From positions 434,001 through 498,000 of the forward strand of contig NZ_FORM01000001.1 of the NCBI RefSeq assembly GCF_900114005.1: a DNA stretch of 64,000 nt, in the 5' to 3' direction. The translations under genes and the position numbers were made by a program. Shown here piece by piece: positions 9,245 to 19,924 of this stretch (within the stretch, counting starts at the first letter, position 1; each line of letters starts with the position of its first letter). The notes under the pieces were generated by a model. That model had not been told where the DNA came from and did not search any database. It saw only the letters and a list, made by a program, of their open reading frames with translations. The stretch comes from Olleya namhaensis. Its GTDB lineage: Bacteria; Bacteroidota; Bacteroidia; Flavobacteriales; Flavobacteriaceae.

Positions 9245-12200
9245 ATGCTAAAAAAACAAGGACTTTATTTACCAGAATTTGAACACGATAATTGTGGTGC
9301 AGGATTTATATGTAGCTTAACGGGAAAACGATCTAACGACATCATCCATAAAGCACTTGAAATTTTAGTAAAATTAGAACACCGTGGTGCTGTAAGTTCA
9401 GACGGAGTAACAGGAGACGGCGCAGGTATATTAATTGATATTCCGCATAAATTCTTTAAGATTTTTTGTGAGTTTGATTTACCTGAAGCTGGAGAATACG
9501 CAGTTAGTAATGTATTTCTTCCTAAAAAAGAAAACCAACGTCAATATTGTATTGATGTTTTTGAAAAAGAAATCCAAAATCAAGGCCTTAAATTAATTGG
9601 CTGGAGAGACGTACCAGTTAATAGTACTGTTTTAGGTGAAATTGCAAAAGTAACAGAACCTTTTGTAAAGCAAATTTTTATCGGAAAGGCTAGCGATACC
9701 CAAACCGAAAGAGAATTCAACATAAAATTATATGCTGCACGAAAAATTGCAGAACACACTATATATGACTCTAAATTATCAGAATCACAATTCTTCTACC
9801 TACCAAGTCTATCTACTAAAATCATAATATTTAAAGGCTTATTAATGCCGGAACATATTAACGAATATTACTTAGACTTATTTAACTCGGCTTTAGACAC
9901 AAGATTAGCATTAGTACACCAACGTTTTTCTACCAACACATTTCCAACTTGGGATTTAGCACAACCTTTTAGATATATCTGTCATAACGGTGAAATAAAC
10001 ACCGTTAGAGGTAATGTATCTCGTATGTTTTCTCGTGAAGAAATTATGGAAAGCCCATTATTTGGAGATGATATTAAAAAAATAATTCCTACTATTTTAA
10101 GAGGGAAATCAGATTCTGCAACCCTAGACATGGTTGTTGAATTACTATTAATGACGGGACGTTCGCTTCCAGAAGCAATGATGATGTTAGTACCCGAAGC
10201 TTGGGAAAAAAACCCACACATGTCGGATTCTAAAAAAGCGTTTTACGAATACAACTCCTGCTTAATGGAACCTTGGGACGGACCAGCTTCTATCCCATTT
10301 ACTGACGGTAATTTTATAGGTGCTGTTTTAGATAGAAATGGATTACGCCCTTCAAGATATACCGTAACAAAACAAGGAAACGTTATTATGTCTTCCGAAA
10401 CTGGTGTTGTAGACATTGCTCCAGAAAACATAGAATTCCATGGTCGTTTAGAACCAGGAAAAATGTTTTTAGTAAACATGAGCGAAGGTCGTATTGTTAA
10501 TGATGAAGAAATCAAAGAAGAAATAGCAGCCAAACATCCTTACAGACAATGGTTAAACGAAAATTTGATACATCTTCGCGATATTGAAGCTAAAGAAGGC
10601 CATATTAAATATGATGAAATTGATCTTAAAAAACGTGAAGTTGTTTTTGGCTATACAGAAGAAGATTTAAATACTATTATTCGTCCGATGGCACAATTAG
10701 GAAAAGAACCTATTGGATCCATGGGAAGTGATACGCCAATTGCTATTTTATCAGAAAGACCACAATTAATTTATAACTACTTCAAACAGTTATTTGCTCA
10801 AGTTACCAATCCGCCTTTAGATGGAATTAGAGAAGAGTTAATTACAGATATAAGCTTAACGCTTGGTAGTGACGTCAATATATTTGATATCAATGCCGAA
10901 CATTGTAAAAAATTAAAAATTCAGAATCCGGTTATTTCTAAACACGATTTAGATAAGATTAGAGATTATGATACTAATCCTGATTTTAAAGTCGAATCCA
11001 TTTCCATGTTATACGAAGTAAATCGTGGATTAAATGAACTGGAAGTCGCACTTGAAAACTTAGTCACTAAAGCTTCTAAAGCTATTGACGAAGGTGCAAA
11101 CATCATTATTTTATCCGATCGATTTGTAGACGAAAACCACGCACCAATTCCTGCACTTTTAGCATGTTCATACCTAAATCATGCTTTACACAAATTAGAA
11201 AAACGCTCAAAAATTAGCCTTATAATTGAATCTGCAGAACCACGTGAAGTCCACCACTTTGCCTTATTATTTGGTTATGGCGCAAGTGCTGTAAACCCTT
11301 ACATTGTAAATGAAATTGTTCAACAACAAATCAACAATGCAGATCTTACAGATTTAGAATATTTAGCTGCCATTAAAAACTACAATAAAGCAGTTGGAAA
11401 AGGGATTTTAAAGGTGATGAACAAAATTGGGATTTCAACATTAAACTCGTACCGTGGCTCTCAATTATTTGAATGTATCGGAATTAAAACCTCGACAGTC
11501 GAAAAATACTTCCCAAATACACCAACACGTATTCAAGGTATTGGCCTAAGAGAAATTGAACAAGAAATTGTTAAACGTCACAAAAGGGCTTTTCATAAAA
11601 ATACAGAACCACAAATTGAAGTTGGTGGAGATTACAGATGGAGACGTGGACAAGAAAAACACATGTTTAATCCACTAACAGTTGCCAAACTTCAAGAATC
11701 GGTAAGAACCAATAAAGCATCTACCTTTAAGGAGTTTTCAGATTTAGTAAACGATCAATCTAAAAGTCTAATGACTATTAGAGGTTTGTTTGAGTTTGAT
11801 CAATTTGACCCCATTCCTTTAGAGGAAGTAGAACCTTGGACAGAAATAGTAAAACGTTTTAAAACCGGAGCCATGTCTTATGGTTCTATTAGTAAAGAAG
11901 CACATGAAAACCTGGCGGTTGCTATGAACAGAATTGGAGGGAAATCTAATTCTGGTGAAGGTGGAGAAGATCAAGAACGTTTCTACAAAAGCTCACAAGG
12001 AGACTGGAGAAACTCAGCAATCAAACAAGTCGCTTCAGGACGTTTTGGAGTCACTTCCAACTACTTAACAAGCGCAAGCGAAATTCAAATAAAAATAGCA
12101 CAAGGTGCAAAACCTGGAGAAGGTGGACAATTACCTGGACCAAAAGTGAATCCAGAAATTGCAAAAACAAGAAATTCAACACCCTATGTTGGTTTGATCT

Positions 12201-13741
12201 CACCACCACCACATCACGATATTTATTCTATTGAAGATTTATCGCAATTAATTTACGATGTAAAATCAGCAAATAGAGAAGCTAGAATTAATGTAAAACT
12301 AGTATCAGAAATTGGTGTTGGTACAGTAGCAGCAGGAGTTGCTAAAGCAAAAGCAGATGTTATTTTAATTGCTGGTTTTGATGGAGGAACAGGAGCCACG
12401 CCTTTAACTTCACAAAAACATACAGGTTTACCTTGGGAACTTGGTGTTGCAGAAGCACAGCAAACCTTAGTGATGAATGACCTTAGAAATCGTGTAGTTT
12501 TAGAATGTGACGGACAATTAAAAACAGGTCGCGATGTTGCTATTGCTTGTTTACTTGGTGCAGAAGAATTCGGTTTTGCAACAGCACCTTTAGTAGCTTC
12601 AGGATGTATTATGATGCGTGTGTGTCATTTAAACACATGCCCAGTCGGAATTGCAACTCAAAACCCAGACTTACGTAAAAAGTTTAAAGGAAAACCAGAA
12701 CACGTTGTTAACTACATGTATTTTGTAGCACAAGAATTACGTGAGATTATGGCTAAATTAGGATTTAGAACTATTAATGAAATGGTTGGACAATCTCAAA
12801 AACTAAATAGAAACAAAGCCATAGACCATTATAAATCTTCAGGAATTGACTTAACACCAATCTTACACAAAGTAGAAGTCGCAGAAGATGTACAACTATA
12901 CAACACATATTGTCAAGACCATAACTTGAATGTACACTTAGATTTTAAAATCATAAAACAGGCACATCAAGCTTTATTTAGAAGACAAAAAACAAACTTA
13001 GCTATGCCTATCACAAATATAGATAGAGCAGTTGGAGCAGTTATAAGTAACGAAATTTCGAAAATTTATGGAGCAGATGGCCTACCTGAAGACACTATAG
13101 ATATTGATTTCACAGGTTCTGCAGGACAAAGTTTTGGAGCCTTCGCAACCAAAGGTTTAAAATTTACCGTGCACGGAAACACAAATGATTACCTAGGTAA
13201 AGGGTTATCCGGAGCTAAATTAATTATTAAAGTGCCAGAAAAATGCGCCATTATTCCGGAAGACAATATCATTACAGGAAACGTAACACTGTATGGCGCG
13301 ACCTCTGGAGAAGTTTATATAAATGGTAAAGCTGGAGAGCGTTTTTGTGTTAGAAATTCAGGAGCACAAGCAGTAGTCGAAGGTATTGGAGATCATGGTT
13401 GTGAGTATATGACTGGTGGAGTTGCTGTTATTCTTGGTACTGTAGGTCGAAACTTTGGAGCAGGAATGAGCGGAGGAGTTGCTTATGTTTTAGACGACAA
13501 AGGAACGTTTAAACAGAATTGCAATTCGGAAGATTTAAACATCGATCCAATTGAAAACGAAGCGGATAGTCTTCAGCTAAAACAATTAATCGAAAATCAT
13601 TTTGAAGCAACAGGTAGTCCATTAGCAGCACGTATTCTAAAAGACTGGAACAACTACCTTCCAAAGTTTAAAAAAGTGTTACCAGAAGAGTACAGACAAG
13701 CCTTAGTGAGATTAGAACAAGAACAACTAGAATTAGCGTAA
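9245..13741 (+). CDS. gltB: Glutamate synthase, large (alpha) subunit
   Basis: Transfers the amide nitrogen of glutamine to 2-oxoglutarate. The 1498-residue protein has the full GltB layout: an N-terminal class II glutaminase whose nucleophile would be Cys17 (HDNCGAGFI) after removal of a 16-residue propeptide, a central domain, an FMN barrel ([13 protein letters not shown] and [10 protein letters not shown]), the 3Fe-4S cysteines in [15 protein letters not shown], and a C-terminal glycine-rich GXGXG-type beta-helix (residues about 1270-1440). The normal length and motifs suggest an active enzyme. gltD follows after 3 bp. It lies divergent from the ammonium transport operon, consistent with joint control by nitrogen. 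Confidence 0.97.
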   Translation: MLKKQGLYLPEFEHDNCGAGFICSLTGKRSNDIIHKALEILVKLEHRGAVSSDGVTGDGAGILIDIPHKFFKIFCEFDLPEAGEYAVSNVFLPKKENQRQYCIDVFEKEIQNQGLKLIGWRDVPVNSTVLGEIAKVTEPFVKQIFIGKASDTQTEREFNIKLYAARKIAEHTIYDSKLSESQFFYLPSLSTKIIIFKGLLMPEHINEYYLDLFNSALDTRLALVHQRFSTNTFPTWDLAQPFRYICHNGEINTVRGNVSRMFSREEIMESPLFGDDIKKIIPTILRGKSDSATLDMVVELLLMTGRSLPEAMMMLVPEAWEKNPHMSDSKKAFYEYNSCLMEPWDGPASIPFTDGNFIGAVLDRNGLRPSRYTVTKQGNVIMSSETGVVDIAPENIEFHGRLEPGKMFLVNMSEGRIVNDEEIKEEIAAKHPYRQWLNENLIHLRDIEAKEGHIKYDEIDLKKREVVFGYTEEDLNTIIRPMAQLGKEPIGSMGSDTPIAILSERPQLIYNYFKQLFAQVTNPPLDGIREELITDISLTLGSDVNIFDINAEHCKKLKIQNPVISKHDLDKIRDYDTNPDFKVESISMLYEVNRGLNELEVALENLVTKASKAIDEGANIIILSDRFVDENHAPIPALLACSYLNHALHKLEKRSKISLIIESAEPREVHHFALLFGYGASAVNPYIVNEIVQQQINNADLTDLEYLAAIKNYNKAVGKGILKVMNKIGISTLNSYRGSQLFECIGIKTSTVEKYFPNTPTRIQGIGLREIEQEIVKRHKRAFHKNTEPQIEVGGDYRWRRGQEKHMFNPLTVAKLQESVRTNKASTFKEFSDLVNDQSKSLMTIRGLFEFDQFDPIPLEEVEPWTEIVKRFKTGAMSYGSISKEAHENLAVAMNRIGGKSNSGEGGEDQERFYKSSQGDWRNSAIKQVASGRFGVTSNYLTSASEIQIKIAQGAKPGEGGQLPGPKVNPEIAKTRNSTPYVGLISPPPHHDIYSIEDLSQLIYDVKSANREARINVKLVSEIGVGTVAAGVAKAKADVILIAGFDGGTGATPLTSQKHTGLPWELGVAEAQQTLVMNDLRNRVVLECDGQLKTGRDVAIACLLGAEEFGFATAPLVASGCIMMRVCHLNTCPVGIATQNPDLRKKFKGKPEHVVNYMYFVAQELREIMAKLGFRTINEMVGQSQKLNRNKAIDHYKSSGIDLTPILHKVEVAEDVQLYNTYCQDHNLNVHLDFKIIKQAHQALFRRQKTNLAMPITNIDRAVGAVISNEISKIYGADGLPEDTIDIDFTGSAGQSFGAFATKGLKFTVHGNTNDYLGKGLSGAKLIIKVPEKCAIIPEDNIITGNVTLYGATSGEVYINGKAGERFCVRNSGAQAVVEGIGDHGCEYMTGGVAVILGTVGRNFGAGMSGGVAYVLDDKGTFKQNCNSEDLNIDPIENEADSLQLKQLIENHFEATGSPLAARILKDWNNYLPKFKKVLPEEYRQALVRLEQEQLELA

Positions 13742-13744
13742 ATT

Positions 13745-15211
13745 ATGGGAAAGATAACAGGATTTTTAGAGTTTAAGCGTGAGAACGAAAGTTATATAGC
13801 GCCAGAAAAACGCATAGAGAATTACAAAGAATTTACGGTTCCGTTACCAGAAGATCACCTGAAAGATCAAGGCGCTCGTTGTATGGATTGCGGAATTCCG
13901 TTTTGCCATAGTGGTTGTCCGCTTGGGAATTTAATTCCAGATTTTAATGATAAAGTTTATAAAGGAAAATGGAAAGAAGCTGCTGAAATTTTACACAAAA
14001 CCAACAACTTCCCAGAGTTTACAGGACGCTTATGTCCAGCACCTTGCGAAGAGGCTTGTGTACTTGGTATTAACGAAGACCCAGTAACCATAGAAAATAT
14101 TGAAAAAAACATAGTAGAAACCGCCTTTAATGAAGGTTGGATTGTAGCACAACCACCAAAAGTAAGAACCGAAAAAACAGTTGCTGTTATTGGTTCTGGA
14201 CCTGCTGGATTAGCTGCCGCACAACAATTAAATCGCGCAGGACATACCGTTACTGTTTTTGAACGTGACGAAAAAGTGGGTGGCTTATTACGCTATGGCA
14301 TTCCAGATTTTAAAATGGAAAAAACCGTGATTGACAGACGTGTTGCTGTTTTAGAAGAAGAAGGTATTATTTTTAAAACCAACGCTCATGTTGGTAAAAA
14401 CATAGACGCCAACCAGCTTAAAGACGACTTTGATGCTGTTGTTTTATGTGGTGGCGCAACCGTAAGAAGAAGCATTCCTATACCTGGAGCGGATTTAAAA
14501 GGGGTAACGCAAGCGATGGATTTCTTAAAACTAAACAACCAATACGTGGATGGTTTAGTGGATTTTAAAGACGTTATTTCTGCTAAAGGAAAAGACATTA
14601 TCGTAATTGGTGGTGGAGATACAGGAAGTGATTGTATTGGAACGTCCAATCGTCATGGCGCAACCTCTGTGACTAATTTTGAAATTTTAAGCAAACCTTC
14701 TGAAGGTCGCCCTGCAAATCAACCTTGGCCTTATTGGCCTATGAAATTAAAAACAACCTCATCGCACCAAGAAGGTGTCGAGCGTTTTTTTAGTATTTCT
14801 ACTAAAGCGTTTATTGGCGATAAAAAAGGAAACCTAAAAGGCTTAAAAACGGTTGAAGTAGAATGGATTTTTACACCAGGTGAAAGACCTCAACTTAAAG
14901 AGGTTCCAAATACTGAAAAAGAATGGAAATGCGACATCGCATTATTAGCACTTGGTTTTACAGGCGCTGAAAAAACACTAGCAGATCAATTTGGTTTAAA
15001 AATGGATTTTAGAAGTAATATTGAAGCAACAATAAAAGATTACAAAACAAACATCCCTGGTGTTTTTGCAGCTGGAGATATGCGTCGTGGACAATCGTTG
15101 ATTGTTTGGGCTATTTCAGAAGGTAGACAAGCAGCACATCATATTGACACCTATTTAATGGGAGAATCCTGTTTACCTTTAAAGGATGACAGCGATTTAC
15201 CTCGGGTTTAA
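13745..15211 (+). CDS. gltD: Glutamate synthase, small (beta) subunit
   Basis: NAD(P)H- and FAD-binding partner of GltB, 488 residues. The N-terminal domain has two cysteine groups for 4Fe-4S clusters, RCMDCGIPFCHSGCPLGN and LCPAPCEEAC. The Rossmann fold follows with GSGPAGLAAAQQLNRAG, then the second nucleotide-binding GGGDTGSDC and the closing GVFAAGDMRRGQSLIVWA. Spacing of 3 bp from gltB implies co-translation. The operon ends with a hairpin terminator about 155 bp downstream. Confidence 0.97.
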   Translation: MGKITGFLEFKRENESYIAPEKRIENYKEFTVPLPEDHLKDQGARCMDCGIPFCHSGCPLGNLIPDFNDKVYKGKWKEAAEILHKTNNFPEFTGRLCPAPCEEACVLGINEDPVTIENIEKNIVETAFNEGWIVAQPPKVRTEKTVAVIGSGPAGLAAAQQLNRAGHTVTVFERDEKVGGLLRYGIPDFKMEKTVIDRRVAVLEEEGIIFKTNAHVGKNIDANQLKDDFDAVVLCGGATVRRSIPIPGADLKGVTQAMDFLKLNNQYVDGLVDFKDVISAKGKDIIVIGGGDTGSDCIGTSNRHGATSVTNFEILSKPSEGRPANQPWPYWPMKLKTTSSHQEGVERFFSISTKAFIGDKKGNLKGLKTVEVEWIFTPGERPQLKEVPNTEKEWKCDIALLALGFTGAEKTLADQFGLKMDFRSNIEATIKDYKTNIPGVFAAGDMRRGQSLIVWAISEGRQAAHHIDTYLMGESCLPLKDDSDLPRV

Positions 15212-15229
15212 ACAAACACAACTCTTTGT

Positions 15230-15300
15230 CATATTGAGCACAGTCGAAATGCTATCTAAAATTAAACCTTAAGGTTTTCGACTGCGCTCAAACTGACAGT
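15230..15300. repeat. REP-like paired inverted repeat (family A)
   Basis: Arms TTGAGC-CAGTCGAAA and TTTCGACTGCGCTCAA face each other across about 35 bp, giving a long imperfect hairpin. The same TTCGACTGCGCTCA core recurs at about 15.43, 22.49, 23.69, 27.36 and, degenerate, 31.21 kb. Confidence 0.75.
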
Positions 15301-15363
15301 GATATAGCTAAAACACTTTCTTGTTTTGAACGACTATTCACAAAGGGGAATAAACTTAAATCA

Positions 15364-15388
15364 AATCCTACAGAAGTAGGATTTTTTC
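15364..15388 (+). terminator. Intrinsic terminator downstream of gltBD
   Basis: Stem AATCCTAC / GTAGGATT with loop AGAA, followed by a run of T. It lies between two family A repeat pairs. Confidence 0.8.
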
Positions 15389-15419
15389 AATTTCAAGAAT
15401 CAGTACAAAAACGAATGCC

Positions 15420-15491
15420 ACATTGAGCGCAGTCGAAATGCTATTAAAGCCTAAATCATAAGATTTTCGACTACGCTCAAATTGACAGTTA
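15420..15491. repeat. REP-like paired inverted repeat (family A), second copy
   Basis: Arms TTGAGCGCAGTCGAAA and TTTCGACTACGCTCAA are separated by about 35 bp. It lies just past the argH stop, and could act as a transcript end or mRNA-stabilising fold for the arg operon. Confidence 0.75.
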
Positions 15492-15504
15492 TAAGCCTAA
15501 AACG

Positions 15505-16779
15505 TTACTCAGGATACTTCCCTCTAATCCCATCCAAACACAAATTACCAATACTACCAACATGCGTGTGTTTTTTAGAGGTATCTGGTACATAAGTTCC
15601 ACTTTCCACTTCGCCTCCAATTTTTTGATACGCTTCTCTAAAAGGCATACCTCCCACAACCAATGTATTAATATTATCTACCGTAAATAAGTATTGATAT
15701 TTAGCATCATTCAAATCAATATCTTTTACAATGACTTGCTGAATGGCATAATTAAAAATATCTAATAAATCTTTTACATCTTCAATTGCTGCAATTATGT
15801 TTTCCTTTAACAACTGAAAATCTCTATGGTAACCACTTGGTAAATTATTAGTAATTAACACCATTTCAGTATGCAAAGCTTGAATCTTATTGGCCTTTCC
15901 ACGGATTAATTCAAACACATCTGGATTCTTTTTATGTGGCATAATACTACTCCCCGTCGTTAACTCATCCGGAAAGGCAATAAAGCCAAAATTCTGACTA
16001 TTATACACACAAATATCCATTGCAAAACGCGCTAAAGTATTACACACACTTCCTAAAGCTAAAGCGATTGTTCGTTCGCTTTTTCCTCTACTCATTTGCG
16101 CAGCAACAACGTTGTATTTTAAGGTTGAAAAATTTAATTCTTTAGTCGTTAATTCTCGATCAATAGGAAACGAACTTCCGTAACCCGCTGCAGAACCTAA
16201 CGGATTTTGATCTACGGTTTTCAAGGCTGCATTTAGCAAGTATACATCATCAATTAAAACCTCAGCATAAGCAGAAAACCACAATCCAAAGGAAGATGGC
16301 ATAGCTACTTGTAAATGCGTATAACCAGGAAGTAAAGCGTCTTTATGCGTTTCCGCCAAACCTAAAAGGGTCTCAAAAAACGTTTTTGTCTTCGTATTAA
16401 TTTCTTTTAAATTCTCCTTGTAATAAAGCTGAAGCGCAACTAAAACTTGATCGTTTCTAGAACGTGCGGTATGGATTTTCTTTCCGACATCTCCTAAGGT
16501 TTTAGTCAGCTCATATTCAATTTTAGAATGCACATCTTCAAAGGATTCTTCAATAACAAAGGTTCCGTTTTCTATAGTTTCCGCAATAACGTGCAAACCA
16601 TTTTTTAATTGTTGCAATTCTTCCGAAGAAATAATGCCAATAGACTCCAACATTATTGCATGCGCTAAAGACGCTTGCACATCGTACTTTGCAATATGCA
16701 TATCAATTTCTCTATCGTTTCCAACGGTAAATTGTTCTATTTTTTTATCGATACTTATTCCTTTGTCCCAGAGTTTCAT
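15505..16779 (-). CDS. argH: Argininosuccinate lyase
   Basis: Splits argininosuccinate into arginine and fumarate, the last step of the pathway. The fumarase/aspartase-superfamily signature GSSIMPHKKNPD is present near residue 270, with TARSRNDQV and PGYTHLQ upstream as in other ArgH proteins. 424 residues is slightly shorter than the common 450-470, because the C-terminal region is compact. It begins 9 bp after the ArgE-like gene and is the last gene of the arginine operon. Confidence 0.95.
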   Translation of the reverse strand: MKLWDKGISIDKKIEQFTVGNDREIDMHIAKYDVQASLAHAIMLESIGIISSEELQQLKNGLHVIAETIENGTFVIEESFEDVHSKIEYELTKTLGDVGKKIHTARSRNDQVLVALQLYYKENLKEINTKTKTFFETLLGLAETHKDALLPGYTHLQVAMPSSFGLWFSAYAEVLIDDVYLLNAALKTVDQNPLGSAAGYGSSFPIDRELTTKELNFSTLKYNVVAAQMSRGKSERTIALALGSVCNTLARFAMDICVYNSQNFGFIAFPDELTTGSSIMPHKKNPDVFELIRGKANKIQALHTEMVLITNNLPSGYHRDFQLLKENIIAAIEDVKDLLDIFNYAIQQVIVKDIDLNDAKYQYLFTVDNINTLVVGGMPFREAYQKIGGEVESGTYVPDTSKKHTHVGSIGNLCLDGIRGKYPE

Positions 16780-16788
16780 AATTTTATT

Positions 16789-17850
16789 TTAAAGTACTTT
16801 TTCTAATAATTCAATATATATTTTAATCCCTTCTTCAATCTCATTCACGTAAATAAACTCGTCAGCGGAATGCGATCGTGTGCTATCTCCTGGTCCTAGT
16901 TTTAAAGACGGACAACTCAACACCGCTTGATCAGATAATGTTGGCGAACCATAAGTGCTTCTACCAATTTCTATTCCTGCAATTACCAATGGATGATCGA
17001 TAGGAATGGACGACGAATTTAATTTTATGCTACGCGGAATAATACTATCACAAGGCGCTTCTTTCTGTAAAATATCGACAATGTCTTGGTTAGAATATTT
17101 ATCGTTTACACGTACATCAACCACTAATTTCACATCTGCAGGAACCGCATTATGCTGCTTTCCTGCATTTATTTGCGTAACAGTCAACTTTACCTCTCCT
17201 AAAGCTTCAGATGTTTTATTAAATGTGTAATTTTTAAACCATTCTAAAACTGGAATGGTATTATAAATCGCATTATCATGATTTGGATGCGCAGCATGAC
17301 TAGGCGTTCCTTTTACGATTGCATCAAACACAACTAAGCCTTTTTCAGCAACAGCTAAATTCATTAAAGTTGGTTCTCCAACAATAGCGACATCCACTTT
17401 TGGAATGACCGACAACATACTATTTAACCCATTTTCTCCACTGCTCTCTTCTTCAGCGGAAGCGACAATAACCAGATTATAATTAAGTTCATTTTTGTCG
17501 TAGAAATAGGCAAACGTTGCTAACAAACTCACCAAACATCCTCCAGCATCATTACTTCCTAAACCATATAATCTACCATCTTCAACAATGGCTTTAAAAG
17601 GATCTTTTGTATAACCATTATTTGGCTTTACAGTATCATGATGCGAGTTTAACAACAGCGTTGGTTTGCTCTCGTCAAAATATTTATTGGTTGCCCAAAC
17701 ATTATGATTGGTTCTTTTAAAAGGAATATCCTGCTGCACAAACCATTGCTCAATATGCGCTGCTGTTGGTCCTTCTTCTGAAGAAAACGACTGCGTTTCT
17801 ATTAATTGTTTTAATAAAGCAATTGCTCTTGCTGTTAGTTTTTCTATCAT
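16789..17850 (-). CDS. argE: M20 family deacylase, probable N-acyl-L-ornithine deacylase
   Basis: Releases ornithine or citrulline from its acyl group in linear arginine synthesis. The 353-residue M20 peptidase shows the metal motifs NSHHDTVKP (near residue 70), GSNDAGGCLVSL with the bridging Asp, and the general-base pair in SAEEESSGENG. The ATG overlaps the argB stop by 4 bp (ATGA). Because the operon contains an acyl-ornithine carbamoyltransferase, the natural substrate is probably acyl-citrulline rather than acyl-ornithine. Succinyl versus acetyl cannot be settled from sequence alone. DapE-like activity is less likely given the context. Confidence 0.85.
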   Translation of the reverse strand: MIEKLTARAIALLKQLIETQSFSSEEGPTAAHIEQWFVQQDIPFKRTNHNVWATNKYFDESKPTLLLNSHHDTVKPNNGYTKDPFKAIVEDGRLYGLGSNDAGGCLVSLLATFAYFYDKNELNYNLVIVASAEEESSGENGLNSMLSVIPKVDVAIVGEPTLMNLAVAEKGLVVFDAIVKGTPSHAAHPNHDNAIYNTIPVLEWFKNYTFNKTSEALGEVKLTVTQINAGKQHNAVPADVKLVVDVRVNDKYSNQDIVDILQKEAPCDSIIPRSIKLNSSSIPIDHPLVIAGIEIGRSTYGSPTLSDQAVLSCPSLKLGPGDSTRSHSADEFIYVNEIEEGIKIYIELLEKVL

Positions 17851-18623
17851 TTTGAAATGGTTGTGTGTTTATTATTTTTATCGAAAAGCATTTCTGATTT
17901 ACCAATACAAACTTTTTGTACTTGATTATTTACAGCATGAAAACAGTTATTTAATTTTGGCAGCATGCCTTCATAAATAATACCATTTTCAATTAACGGT
18001 TGGTAGCTTTTGGTGTTTATGTTTTCGATAACAGAATTGTCATTATTTACATTTTCTAAAACTCCGTTTTTTTCGAAGCAATAATATAATTCCGTTTTAT
18101 ATATTGAAGCAAAACCTATTGCTAATTCGGAAGCAATCGTATCTGCGTTTGTATTTAATAATTGTCCTTTTTTGTCATGTGTAATTGCGCAAAAAACAGG
18201 AGTAATTTCGTTATTTAAAAGAATTTCTAACGTTTCAGTATTTACCTTTTTGACGTCTCCAGCAAATCCATAATCGATAGGTTTTGATGGTCTTAAATCT
18301 GAAACTATCGTGTTGCCATCCGCTCCAGAAAAACCAATAGCATTACAATTGTGAGCTTGTAATTGTGCGACTATAGTTTTATTGATTTTTCCAGCATACA
18401 CCATTGTAATAATATCTAAAGTCACTTGATCGGTTACTCGTCTTCCGTCAATCATTTTAACCTCCACTTGCATTTGTTGTGCTAATTTGGTTGCTAATTT
18501 TCCACCACCATGCACTAGGATTTTAGGAGCATCTATAGTCGCAAATGCTTTTAGGAATTGCTTTAAGGCGTCATCATCATCGATGATATTTCCTCCAATT
18601 TTTATGATTTTTAGTGTTTTCAT
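17847..18623 (-). CDS. argB: N-acylglutamate kinase
   Basis: Phosphorylates N-acetyl- or N-succinylglutamate. The start at 18623 (MKTLKIIKIGGNIIDD) puts the KIGGN phosphate-binding motif at the N-terminus as in the family. A longer frame to 18686 translates repeat DNA and is rejected. HGGGKLATKLAQQM gives the glycine-rich loop near residue 40. At 258 residues it lacks the N-terminal helix of arginine-inhibited kinases, so direct arginine inhibition is not expected. It overlaps argE by 4 bp. A 332-bp repeat-filled gap separates it from argF'. Confidence 0.93.
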   Translation of the reverse strand: MKTLKIIKIGGNIIDDDDALKQFLKAFATIDAPKILVHGGGKLATKLAQQMQVEVKMIDGRRVTDQVTLDIITMVYAGKINKTIVAQLQAHNCNAIGFSGADGNTIVSDLRPSKPIDYGFAGDVKKVNTETLEILLNNEITPVFCAITHDKKGQLLNTNADTIASELAIGFASIYKTELYYCFEKNGVLENVNNDNSVIENINTKSYQPLIENGIIYEGMLPKLNNCFHAVNNQVQKVCIGKSEMLFDKNNKHTTISK

Positions 18624-18639
18624 GCTTATTCTTCTTTTG

Positions 18640-18953
18640 ATGTGATACTGAAATAAATTCAGTATGACGTGACGGGTTAACATCAACTTGTTACTTACTT
18701 TAAATCTTCAGTCGTCAAGCTGAACTTGTTTCAGGGTCTCATTATTTACTAGTTGTGTGATGCTGAAATACAATCAGTATGACGTGACGGGTTAACATCA
18801 ACTTATTACTTACTTTAAAACCTCAGTCGACAAGCTAAACTTGTTTCAGTGTCTCATTATTTAGTAGTTGTGTGACGCTGAAATGAATTCAGTATGACGA
18901 TGTAATCTGTTTCAATTAAAAGATTGCTTCAATCGTTCCTCATTCGCAATGAC
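18640..18953. repeat. 115-bp tandem repeat, 2.3 units, plus a family C repeat
   Basis: The segment AGTATGACGTGACGGGTTAAC recurs with a 115-bp period: the AGTATGACG element starts at 18661, 18776 and 18891. Each unit carries a short CTGAA-ATTCAG hairpin and a GTCAAGCTGAACTTGTTTCAG arm. At 18915-18953 a separate repeat, GATTGCTTCAATCGTTCCTC followed by CGCAATGACG, ends just before the argF' stop. There is no coding sequence in the gap. Confidence 0.85.
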
Positions 18954-18955
18954 GT

Positions 18956-19891
18956 TTATAATTCTTCCAAAATCTGCTTCAACACAATTTGCGCAGCAAA
19001 AGTCCTATTGTTTGCTTGCTGAATCACAACAGAATGCTCGCCATCCAAAACCGCATCTTCCACAACCACATTACGTCTTACAGGTAAGCAATGCATAAAT
19101 TTTGCATTACCCAACTTCGCTTTAGTCATCATCCAATTCTCGTCCTGACTCAGTACTTTTCCATAGTCTTTATAATTACTCCAGTTTTTCACATACACAA
19201 AATCGGCATCTTTCAAAGCGTCTTCTTGATTGTGATTTATTGGTGTGTTTTTCGTAATTGCTTCGCTTAATTCATAACCTTCAGGATGAGTAATTGTTAA
19301 ATCGACATCCATATTTTGCATCATTTCTACAAACGAATTTGCAACCGCTTGTGGCAATGCTTTTGGATGTGGCGCCCAAGACAAGACTACTTTTGGTTTC
19401 GCTTTTTTAGATAATTCAGTTATAGTAATAGCATCTGCCAATGCTTGTAAAGGATGCGCTGTTGCACTCTCCATATTTACAATTGGCACTGTTGCGTATT
19501 TTATAAAGCTGTTCATCACAAACTCACTTTCATCTTTTTTCTTATCTGTTAAACTTGGGAATGCTCTAACCGCAATCACATCTCCATACTGCGAAATCAC
19601 TTGTGCAGCCTCTTTAATGTGTTCTGACGTGTTTGCACTCATGATTGTTCCATCTTCAAATTCTAGGTTCCATGCGTCATTCACATTTAGGATCATCACA
19701 TCCATTCCTAGGTTCTTTGCTGCTTTTTCGGTACTTAATCGCGTTCGTAAACTGGAATTAAAAAACAGCATGACTAATGTTTTATGTTTTCCTAAATCTT
19801 CGAATTCAAAAGGATTATTTTTTAGTGAAATCGCGTCCTTTATAGTTTCTTGAAGATTTGATATGTCTTTTATTTCTGTATACTTTTTCAT
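18956..19891 (-). CDS. argF': N-acyl-L-ornithine carbamoyltransferase (ArgF')
   Basis: Transfers a carbamoyl group to N-acylated ornithine, the variant step known from Bacteroidota and Xanthomonas. The carbamoyl-phosphate motif FFNSSLRTRLSTEK starts at residue 43, followed by HPLQALAD and the C-terminal HCLPVRRNV. The short length (311) and HPLQ rather than HPTQ match the succinyl/acetyl-ornithine enzymes, not ordinary OTCase. The specificity loop reads ANTSEHIKEAA (residues 86-96), with Ser89 where I recall the Bacteroides succinyl enzyme has proline, so the acyl preference is open. It lies between two tandem-repeat gaps in the arg operon. Confidence 0.9.
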   Translation of the reverse strand: MKKYTEIKDISNLQETIKDAISLKNNPFEFEDLGKHKTLVMLFFNSSLRTRLSTEKAAKNLGMDVMILNVNDAWNLEFEDGTIMSANTSEHIKEAAQVISQYGDVIAVRAFPSLTDKKKDESEFVMNSFIKYATVPIVNMESATAHPLQALADAITITELSKKAKPKVVLSWAPHPKALPQAVANSFVEMMQNMDVDLTITHPEGYELSEAITKNTPINHNQEDALKDADFVYVKNWSNYKDYGKVLSQDENWMMTKAKLGNAKFMHCLPVRRNVVVEDAVLDGEHSVVIQQANNRTFAAQIVLKQILEEL

Positions 19892-19924
19892 CTATTTATT
19901 ACTTTAATCTTACTGAATTCATTT

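Noticed and set aside
17847-18686. Longer argB start at 18686
   Set aside because: The extra 21 residues translate family B repeat DNA, and the family start is at MKTLKIIKIGG.
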